Assembly: GCA_016210495.1 (NCBI GenBank) | Contig: JACQUC010000227.1 | Span: 1 to 36,575 of the forward strand | Direction of reading: 5' to 3' | Length of the DNA: 36,575 bases | Source of the DNA: Chloroflexota bacterium | GTDB taxonomy: Bacteria > Chloroflexota > FW602-bin22 > JACPRP01 | In this document: piece by piece, positions 31,033 to 36,575 of the stretch | How positions within the stretch are numbered: the stretch's first letter is position 1 | How the letters are laid out: the number at the start of each line of letters is the position of its first letter | The notes under the pieces: model-generated | What the model saw: only the letters and a program-made list of their open reading frames with translations | Databases searched by the model: none | What the model was told of the DNA's origin: nothing | Position numbers and translations under genes: made by a program

Positions 31033-31218
31033 TCAACTCAAGTCCCAGGCACTAAGCTCGGTCATTTTCGGCTCCAGATGCGGCCTCGGGTCGAACTCCT
31101 GGCGGCATTTGGGGCAGATTGACGGCGCTCCCTCCGCGAGCAGCAGTTGGGCGCCAAGATAATATCGCCACGTGCAATTGGGACAGGTCACCCAATTTAC
31201 TCTGCCTATGTGAGCCAT
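31033..31218 (-). CDS. Small zinc-ribbon protein linked to UbiD
   Basis: A 61-residue protein with two CxxC knuckles, CPNC (about 12-15) and CPKC (about 35-38), about 20 residues apart, plus the aromatic WRYYLGAQLLLAEG segment between them. This is a rubredoxin-like or zinc-ribbon arrangement that would bind one metal. ATG 31218 has GGAAGGGG upstream. It lies 46 nt after a UbiD-family gene. In hydroxybenzoate/vanillate decarboxylase operons a UbiD protein (BsdC/VdcC) is likewise followed by a small Cys-rich subunit (BsdD/VdcD), so a subunit or accessory role for UbiD copy B is a good inference. I do not recognise the sequence as BsdD itself. Confidence 0.75.
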   Translation of the reverse strand: MAHIGRVNWVTCPNCTWRYYLGAQLLLAEGAPSICPKCRQEFDPRPHLEPKMTELSAWDLS

Positions 31219-31264
31219 CGCTCGTTCCCCTTCCTAACGCATATTCACGCACATACGCGCCGAC

Positions 31265-32752
31265 CTACCGTAGGGGCAACCCTGCGTGGTTGCCCCCGTT
31301 TGACGACGCCCCTGGTGAACGCACTAACCGCGATCTATCTTGAGTGAGCCGCCCGAGGTCCTCGGGCGAAACATAGTCCTCGAGCTTGACCCTTGCTGCT
31401 ACCTCCTGCTCGATCCCGACCCTTTCCTCATAAGGCTCGCCCCACGGCTTCGTGCAGTCTATGCCGCCCGTGGCCCCCAGCGCCGGAGGCGTGGTCGATG
31501 GGTCCAGGGGCACGCTCTTTGTGTGCGGGAAGATCATCACGTCCCTGTCCCACTGACTTCGGGTGGTTATCGCCCACATCACATCCCTCTCGTCGAAGAT
31601 GTCGACGTCTTCGTCGAAGGCAAAAACGTGCTTGATGTGGGTGCGGGCCGTGCAGGCGAGCATGATAGCCAGCCGCGCCTCGCCGGGCAGCGGATTCTTG
31701 AACTGGAGATAGGCGGCGTACCGGCCGGTGGCGGAAAGCGGCACGTGAACGTTGACGAGAGTCGCGAAACGTGGTTTTAGTGCTGCCCACAACTGACCCT
31801 CCACGTTTGGTGCACCCGATTGCTGATGGTCGGCGTAGCCGGCGGCGATGTTGTACCACATGGCATCCTTGCGGTGCGTAACGGCGGTAACCCGGAGTTG
31901 AGGATTGAGGATCTGGCCACCATAGTACCCCGGGTTCTCGCCAAATGGTCCTTCAGGATAGCGCCTGTTCGCTTCCATAATGCCTTCGATAACCACCTCC
32001 GCGTCGGCCGGTACCTTGAAGTCGTCACCCAGAGATTCCGAGCTCACCAGGCGGAGCGGCTCGCCCATCATACCTCCTATCGCCTCCCAGTGGCTCTCAG
32101 GATACGCCAGCTTCGCCAGTCCCCCCATGTAGGCCAAAGGATGATGCCCCAACCAAATACAGGCTTTCATGTCCTGGCCCTTCTGCTCGTGTTTATGGAG
32201 GTTCCAGGCGCTGTGCATGGGCCTGGGCACCAGGAAAACTCTAACCGTGTCCTTTTCCTTGATCCACGTGCGGAGTAGAGCGCAGTTATCTATCCCGGAC
32301 TCAGGCTCATAACTGGTGAAAAAACCCGCGGAGAGATAGTAGCCGGCGTCGAGCGCATTGTGCCAGATCAGAGGGAAGTGAAAAAGGTCGATGTCGTCTG
32401 CCGTCTTGATTACCTCCCTCACGGGAGCGTCCGTCTTGGGAACAGCCACCGGAGCTACTCGCCTTGACAGAGTAGCTTCGTAAACGTGCCTGCCCAAGCC
32501 CTCGACGGTGCAGCCGCAGAGTCTTGCCTGTCTGACCCTGCTGGCCAACACATTAGTTATGACCGGATGGCTTGATTTCTTGCCTGTAGGGTTTAACACA
32601 TTGTGAAAGACAAGGACGGGAAACTTCTGCTGCTTCTGCAACTGGATCACCAGCGCGGTTATCTCCTGGTTCCCGCTGATCTCCTTTTCGATGTGCAAAA
32701 CGTCTTCCGGGTATCTTGCTTCGTACTCCTTCAGAAAGCTACGCAGGTCCAC
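31265..32752 (-). CDS. UbiD-family (prenyl-FMN) decarboxylase, copy B (divergent)
   Basis: A 495-residue UbiD-family protein distinct from the other three. The Arg-Glu-Glu set is conserved: Arg161 (CALLRTWIKEKD) and Glu267/Glu272 (EGPFGENPGYY). Other family blocks are HHPLAYMGGLAKLAYPES and FDEDVDIFDERDVMWAITTR. The start is best placed at GTG 32752, seven nt after AAGGAGG; an ATG at 32773 has no ribosome site. The last ten or so residues (GGNHAGLPLR) and the stop are encoded by a palindromic intergenic repeat, so the C-terminus has been rewritten by it. It lies between an OYE gene and a small zinc-ribbon gene, probably in one transcript from the promoter at 34214-34242. Confidence 0.92.
   Translation of the reverse strand: MDLRSFLKEYEARYPEDVLHIEKEISGNQEITALVIQLQKQQKFPVLVFHNVLNPTGKKSSHPVITNVLASRVRQARLCGCTVEGLGRHVYEATLSRRVAPVAVPKTDAPVREVIKTADDIDLFHFPLIWHNALDAGYYLSAGFFTSYEPESGIDNCALLRTWIKEKDTVRVFLVPRPMHSAWNLHKHEQKGQDMKACIWLGHHPLAYMGGLAKLAYPESHWEAIGGMMGEPLRLVSSESLGDDFKVPADAEVVIEGIMEANRRYPEGPFGENPGYYGGQILNPQLRVTAVTHRKDAMWYNIAAGYADHQQSGAPNVEGQLWAALKPRFATLVNVHVPLSATGRYAAYLQFKNPLPGEARLAIMLACTARTHIKHVFAFDEDVDIFDERDVMWAITTRSQWDRDVMIFPHTKSVPLDPSTTPPALGATGGIDCTKPWGEPYEERVGIEQEVAARVKLEDYVSPEDLGRLTQDRSRLVRSPGASSNGGNHAGLPLR
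31269..31296. repeat. Short palindromic repeat, CGTAGGGGC type, overlapping the end of a UbiD gene
   Basis: GGGGCAACC (31273-31281) pairs with GGTTGCCCC (31288-31296) around CTGCGT. The 27 nt at 31269-31295 are identical to 13235-13261. Unlike the other copies it lies inside a coding region, directly before the TAG at 31265-31267. Confidence 0.75.
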
Positions 32753-32796
32753 TTTCGTGCCTCCTTGGTTCATGTCAGTTAACCACGCCGCAGTCT

Positions 32797-32885
32797 GAAC
32801 CACAGATTCACCAGATTAACGGATTTCACAGATAGCGAATCCCGGTAATCTGCGTAATCCATTAATCTGCGTCAATCAGCGGTTC
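32797..32885. repeat. Inverted repeat, AACCACAGATT type
   Basis: GAACCACAGATTCACCAGATT (from 32797) is imperfectly complementary to AATCTGCGTCAATCAGCGGTTC (to 32885), with inner AGATT/AATCT units repeated. It begins 13 nt 3' of the OYE copy 2 stop and fills most of the gap before UbiD copy B. Confidence 0.65.
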
Positions 32886-32898
32886 AGGCCCTTCGCCC

Positions 32899-34074
32899 TC
32901 ATGCGGGAGTGCTGATGTTTTCCGGCGGTAACGCCTTGTTCCACGAACAGCGCACCGGTTTCCCGGATCCCAAGGTTATGCCGCACAGATGATCTTGCTT
33001 GCACCTCCTGACCTCGTTCGATCTGCCCCCCAGTTCCTTCTGGATGGTGTCCGGGTCGGCGATCAACTGCCGCGCCATGCCGATCAGATCGGCCTTGCCG
33101 TCCCGCAGTATCTGCTCGGCTTGATCGAGCGAGAATATCTTGCCGGCGGTCATCACCGGCACCTTCACTACTTTTCTAACGGCCTCGGCCAGGTAGAGGT
33201 TGCACCCATCCTCCGCCTCTTTTGGCGGGACGGAGGTGTTCCATTCATAGGCCAAGCCGGCGCCACTTTTCATCTGGGCCTTGCGGATGATGCGCGACAC
33301 GCTAATGATGTCGACGCCGGCCTTCTCCAGTAGTTGTGCTATTCTCTGGGACTGGTCGATGGTCAGCCCGTTCTCGTAAGACTCTTCGCCGTTGATCCGC
33401 ACGGCAACCGGATAGTTATCCGGCACACGTTGTTTCACCGCCGTGATGATTTGCAGCAGAAACCTGGCTCGGTTTTCGAGGTAGCCCCCGTAGTCGTCGG
33501 TACGTTTGTTGGTAAAGCCGGAAAGGAACTGGCTGATCAGGTACATGTGGGCGGCGTGGATCTCTACGACGTCGAATCCTGCCTGGTAGGCTCTGCGGGC
33601 GCCCTCGGCAAAAGCCTCCACCATCTCCTTGATCTGCACTACCGTCATCTCTATGGATTCGTAGAGGCCGATGGCACCCGCGGGTATCTTCGACGGGGCG
33701 AGCGGGTCTCCCACCGCTCCGGCAGTACCCGTTCTGGCGCCAAGGTCTACAAGCTGAAGAGCTGCGGTTGCGCCTTTCGATTTGATGGCTTCGGCCAGCT
33801 TCGCCAGCCCGGGGACAAACTTGTCGTCGTAAGCAGCCAGGTGGTTCGGAATCAGCGCGCCCCTCTGCCTCACCGTCGTGAACTCGACCGTGTCCATCCC
33901 GACGTGTACCGCTCTGGCCGCGTGGTAGTTGATCAGCCCGCCTGTAACGTAGCCCTCTCGCGTAGCGTACCCGGTGCCGATGGGTGGATAGACGATCCTG
34001 TTGCGCAAGGTAACGTCCTTCACCCGCAAAGGCTCCAAGACACGCTGGTATCTGTTGCTCGTCGCAGCACTCAT
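32899..34074 (-). CDS. OYE-family FMN oxidoreductase (2,4-dienoyl-CoA reductase-like barrel), copy 2
   Basis: A 391-residue paralogue of the OYE protein at 28206-29372, alike over its whole length, including RIVYPPIGTGYATREGYVTGG, VEIHAAHMYLISQFL and the shared C-terminus PPENISTPA. FMN barrel only; no FAD/NAD(P) domain. The terminal Cys motif is again C-x5-C-x11-C (CKQDHLC...CSWNKA). It would be an ene-reductase or dehydrogenase fed by a separate electron donor. The ATG follows GGAG by 8 nt. It is the first gene after a near-consensus promoter and is followed by UbiD copy B and the zinc-ribbon gene, so reduction of a product or substrate of UbiD is a fair inference. Confidence 0.93.
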   Translation of the reverse strand: MSAATSNRYQRVLEPLRVKDVTLRNRIVYPPIGTGYATREGYVTGGLINYHAARAVHVGMDTVEFTTVRQRGALIPNHLAAYDDKFVPGLAKLAEAIKSKGATAALQLVDLGARTGTAGAVGDPLAPSKIPAGAIGLYESIEMTVVQIKEMVEAFAEGARRAYQAGFDVVEIHAAHMYLISQFLSGFTNKRTDDYGGYLENRARFLLQIITAVKQRVPDNYPVAVRINGEESYENGLTIDQSQRIAQLLEKAGVDIISVSRIIRKAQMKSGAGLAYEWNTSVPPKEAEDGCNLYLAEAVRKVVKVPVMTAGKIFSLDQAEQILRDGKADLIGMARQLIADPDTIQKELGGRSNEVRRCKQDHLCGITLGSGKPVRCSWNKALPPENISTPA

Positions 34075-34197
34075 TCGCTAACTCCAGGCGTCGTACGCGG
34101 GAATCGCGTGGGTCGAGCGGCGGCCAACAAGGGAAGGCGCTTTGACTCGACTCATCTTGGACGGCGATGAGAAAGAGCATTCTTGTTGAAGAATATG

Positions 34198-34213
34198 GTT
34201 CGTCGGTGCGAAC
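34198..34213. promoter_or_regulatory. Operator-like inverted repeat at the OYE/UbiD-B promoter
   Basis: GTTCG-TCGGTG-CGAAC has 5-bp arms and abuts the -10 hexamer, covering the expected transcription start. Arm length and 6-nt spacer resemble the repeat at 30865-30882, but the sequence differs. Confidence 0.35.
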
Positions 34214-34242
34214 AATATACACTAGCCACTGTGAGTTGTCAA
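34214..34242 (-). promoter_or_regulatory. Near-consensus sigma-70 promoter for the OYE/UbiD-B/zinc-ribbon unit
   Basis: On the minus strand TTGACA (34237-34242), a 17-nt spacer and TATATT (34214-34219) lie about 140 nt before the OYE copy 2 start. Confidence 0.7.
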
Positions 34243-34251
34243 GTTGGGGCA

Positions 34252-34276
34252 GCTCATTTGCTTGGTCTAAATGAGC
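34252..34276 (-). terminator. Weak hairpin at the end of UbiD copy C
   Basis: GCTCATTT (34252-34259) and AAATGAGC (34269-34276) form an 8-bp stem over the stop codon of UbiD copy C. No T run follows on the minus strand, so termination is uncertain. Confidence 0.35.
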
Positions 34277-35742
34277 CTGGAGAAGACCGACAGCCACTTC
34301 TCTTGGATGTTTGCTCGCATTCCAGGGCTAAGCCTGGCCATGGGGTACCAGTCTTCCTTCCAGGTATAATCACGGCAGCCATCTATCACGACTCTAGCCG
34401 CCGTAAGCAACCTGTCCTTATCTCCATTCTTCTTCTCGCTCAGAGGGATGGCAGGATTACAGTTGGCACCATGGCAGTATGGAAGGATTTGTATCGAGCG
34501 GTCTGGTTGTGCGCGGGTCACCATCGCCCACACGACTTGCTCTAGATTCGAGGGATCGATGTCCTCCTCCACGACCACTGTGTAAGCCCCCATTCCAGAA
34601 GGATACTGGGAAGCCAGCAGCCCGGCCTGACGCCCATGCCCTGTGTACGCCTGTTCAATGGAAATCACATTGAATAGGCCACCGGTTCCCCCGTAATAAG
34701 TCCACACGCCCTTCACTCCCGGGATGCCATACTCCTCCAACCGCCGCCGTATCGCCACCGAATCGGCTACTGAGACCATCAGATTGAGTGTATTGGGTGG
34801 CACTGCCATTTGGGAACAGGTGAGTATCGGATTGTTCCGGTGGTGGATCGCCTTCACCCGTATTATCGGCTCGGGCACCGTCTCCAGGCCCCTGTTGGCA
34901 TAGTATCCATGCCACTCCCCGAAAGGCCCTTCGTCGACGACTTCTCCCGCATGGATCTCTCCCTCGATCACTATCTCAGCACGGGCGGGAAACGGGAGTC
35001 CGGTATGCGCCCCCTCTATGACCTCTATCGGCTCTCCCTTAATACCACCGGCTCGATCATATTCCGAAGCGCCCCACGGCGTCTCTTTTTGGCAAGATAC
35101 CCACCACAAAACAGGGTCCAACCCCGCCGCGATGACGACAGGTACCGTCTGGCCCCGGGCAAAATACTTGTTCATAATGATATCCCCGTGCTGTCCTCGC
35201 CCGGCGTGGATGGCAAGCCGATTACGGTCGACCACCATAATGCGATAAGCACCCAGATTGACGCAGCCGGTGTCAGGGTCTTTCTGAATGACGGCGTGCC
35301 CCGTTCCAAGATAGCGACAGCGATCGTGCTCGTGAAAGAAGGGCGCCGGGAACTTCAACACATCTATCTGTCCTTCGGTAGCTGTGTTCTCCAGCACTGG
35401 GCCTGATGATACCACTTGGGGAGGTACAGGCTTAATGGTTTTAGCCTTGTCATACCAGTGTTGGTGCACTCGCATCCGATTGATCTCACCCCCATCCACC
35501 GGTAAGCCCAGGGTCTTGGATATTCTCCAGAGTGAGCCGAGCATACCGAAGAGAGTGCGATAGCCTCTGGGATAGCCAGGGATTTCGTCGAACAACAACG
35601 CCGGCTTGGGGTCTTTGCCATGTCTGTATACCAGCTCGACGATGGAGCTCATCTCGAGGTTCCAGTCGGCCCCGGAGATGCACTCCAGTTCCCCACGGCT
35701 CCTTACCGCTTCTAACCACTCTCGCAAATCGACGTGGCTCAT
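34267..35742 (-). CDS. UbiD-family (prenyl-FMN) decarboxylase, copy C
   Basis: A 491-residue UbiD-family protein closely related to the partial copy just upstream and more distantly to copy A. The Arg-Glu-Glu triad is Arg167 (NLGAYRIM), Glu271 and Glu276 (EGPFGEWHGYY), with canonical spacing. Other recognisable parts are EIPGYPRGYRTLFG, VPPNTLNLMVSVADSVAIRRRLEEYGIPGVKGVW and VVVEEDIDPSNLEQVVWAM. ATG 35742 follows GGAGG by 6 nt. Only 16 nt separate it from copy D, so the two are co-transcribed. They may be subunits of one hetero-oligomer, as in phenylphosphate carboxylase where two UbiD-like chains work together, or isozymes. Substrate unknown; no ubiX here. Confidence 0.93.
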   Translation of the reverse strand: MSHVDLREWLEAVRSRGELECISGADWNLEMSSIVELVYRHGKDPKPALLFDEIPGYPRGYRTLFGMLGSLWRISKTLGLPVDGGEINRMRVHQHWYDKAKTIKPVPPQVVSSGPVLENTATEGQIDVLKFPAPFFHEHDRCRYLGTGHAVIQKDPDTGCVNLGAYRIMVVDRNRLAIHAGRGQHGDIIMNKYFARGQTVPVVIAAGLDPVLWWVSCQKETPWGASEYDRAGGIKGEPIEVIEGAHTGLPFPARAEIVIEGEIHAGEVVDEGPFGEWHGYYANRGLETVPEPIIRVKAIHHRNNPILTCSQMAVPPNTLNLMVSVADSVAIRRRLEEYGIPGVKGVWTYYGGTGGLFNVISIEQAYTGHGRQAGLLASQYPSGMGAYTVVVEEDIDPSNLEQVVWAMVTRAQPDRSIQILPYCHGANCNPAIPLSEKKNGDKDRLLTAARVVIDGCRDYTWKEDWYPMARLSPGMRANIQEKWLSVFSRLI

Positions 35743-35758
35743 ACATGCCTCCTTCTTT

Positions 35759-36575
35759 CTAACCGATGTACTGCTTGGACAAGACTGACTGCCATTTCTC
35801 TTCGATGTCTGCTCGCAGGCGAGAGCTAACCTTGGCCATGGGATACCAGTCTTCCTTCCAGGTATAGTCTCGGCACGCGTCGATCACGACTCTACCTGCG
35901 GTAAGTGGCATCTCTTTGTCATCTCTATTCTTCTCGCCGAGACGAATAGCCGGAGAACAATTGGTGACGTGACAAGATGGAAGGACTTGTATCGAGCGGT
36001 CTGGCTGAGCGCGGGTCACCATCGCCCACACGACTTGCTCGAGATTCGAGGGATCGATGTCCTCCTCCACCACTACTGTGTAGGCCCCCATCCCTCCAGG
36101 ATACTGGGAGGCAAGTAGCCCTGCCTGACGCCCATGGCCTGTATATGCCTGTTCGATGGAAATCACATTGAATAGGCCACCGGTTCCCCCGTAGTAAGTC
36201 CACACGCCCTTCACCCCCGGGACGCCGTACTCCTCCAATCGCCTTCGAATTGCCACCGAATCAGCCATAGCCTGCATCAGATTGAGTGTATTGGGTGGCA
36301 CCGCCATTTGGGAACAGGTAAGTATCGGGTTGTCCCGGTAGTGGATCGCTTTCACTCGTATTGCCGGCTCGGGCACTGGGCTCAGGCCACTGTTGGCATA
36401 GTATCCGTGCCACTCTCCGAAAGGCCCTTCGTCGACAAGTTCGCCCGGATGGATCTCTCCCTCGATCACGATCTCAGCACGGGCGGGAAACGGGAGTCCG
36501 GTATGCGGCCCCTCTATGACCTCTATCGGCTCTCCTTTGATGCCCCCAGCTCGATCATATTCCGAAGCCCCCCAC
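35759..36575 (-). CDS. UbiD-family decarboxylase, copy D, N-terminus cut by window edge
   Basis: The frame is open from the right edge (WGASEYDRAGGIKGE) to TAG at 35759, giving about 272 C-terminal residues. It is around 85% identical to copy C over most of this length by eye, and the DNA is similarly close, which indicates a recent tandem duplication. Both active-site Glu residues are present (EGPFGEWHGYY); the catalytic Arg lies outside the window. The two copies diverge most in a loop (VLPSCHVTNCSPAIRLGEKNRDDKEM versus ILPYCHGANCNPAIPLSEKKNGDKDR) and at the C-terminus (SKQYIG versus SRLI). Different substrates or different subunit roles are possible. Confidence 0.92.
   Translation of the reverse strand, partial: WGASEYDRAGGIKGEPIEVIEGPHTGLPFPARAEIVIEGEIHPGELVDEGPFGEWHGYYANSGLSPVPEPAIRVKAIHYRDNPILTCSQMAVPPNTLNLMQAMADSVAIRRRLEEYGVPGVKGVWTYYGGTGGLFNVISIEQAYTGHGRQAGLLASQYPGGMGAYTVVVEEDIDPSNLEQVVWAMVTRAQPDRSIQVLPSCHVTNCSPAIRLGEKNRDDKEMPLTAGRVVIDACRDYTWKEDWYPMAKVSSRLRADIEEKWQSVLSKQYIG

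Noticed and set aside
4346..32885. CRISPR array
   Set aside because: The repeats are palindromic single copies scattered between genes, from different families, with no regular spacers and no cas genes.
34267..36575. Copies C and D as one gene split by a frameshift
   Set aside because: They are near-identical copies of the same domain region, not complementary halves, each with its own stop. Copy C has its own start and ribosome site.

Overview
The window reads as a piece of an anaerobic or facultative Chloroflexota genome. This is an inference. It rests on the long Ala/Pro/Thr-rich linkers after the lipobox of both solute-binding lipoproteins, the frequent GTG and TTG starts with good Shine-Dalgarno sites, the ferredoxin-type 2-oxoacid oxidoreductase, and the many short palindromic intergenic repeats. 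No ribosomal marker is present to prove it.

Layout. Positions 1-1500 hold accessory debris: a VapBC toxin-antitoxin pair (VapC cut by the window edge), a strong nested RNA hairpin, a degenerate tRNA-Met-like sequence followed by a good terminator, and an inverted-repeat-bounded segment with a broken GxxExxY gene. A plus-strand cell-wall amidase (1551-2462) follows. From 2731 to the right edge every gene is on the minus strand, forming a catabolic array of about 34 kb. In direction of transcription (right to left) it contains: two tandem UbiD-family decarboxylases (one cut by the edge); an OYE-family flavoprotein, a third UbiD and a small zinc-ribbon protein; an M24 peptidase-family protein, a second OYE, a CoA-transferase, an enoyl-CoA hydratase and a TRAP transporter (DctPQM); an orphan molybdenum hydroxylase large subunit; a 2-oxoacid oxidoreductase (gamma, a FAD/Fe-S NAD(P)H-type subunit, fused alpha-beta); a class III aminotransferase and a DUF1989 protein; a NitT/TauT-type ABC transporter; a fourth UbiD coupled to a second CoA-transferase; a double-hotdog dehydratase; an acyl-CoA mutase large subunit and an acyl-CoA ligase.

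How it may work together (inference). Two uptake systems import organic acids or related compounds. A ligase and two CoA-transferase homologues would make acyl-CoA thioesters. UbiD enzymes (prenyl-FMN dependent; no UbiX is present here) would add or remove CO2 on aromatic, heteroaromatic or unsaturated acids. OYE proteins, the enoyl-CoA hydratase, the MaoC protein and a B12-type mutase would process the skeleton, and the 2-oxoacid oxidoreductase would link it to reduced ferredoxin or NAD(P)H. The repeated pairing of UbiD with OYE, CoA-transferase or zinc ribbon is the best candidate for an undescribed system. Several enzymes lack residues that define their family: the CoA-transferase next to UbiD has Gly in place of the catalytic Glu, the mutase has changed three substrate-pocket residues, and the TRAP binding protein lacks the ligand-clamping Arg. 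Substrates are probably not the textbook ones.

A second theme is a set of at least five families of palindromic repeats in the gaps between genes. In the minus-strand array each lies just 3' of a stop codon. One of them supplies the last residues of a UbiD protein.
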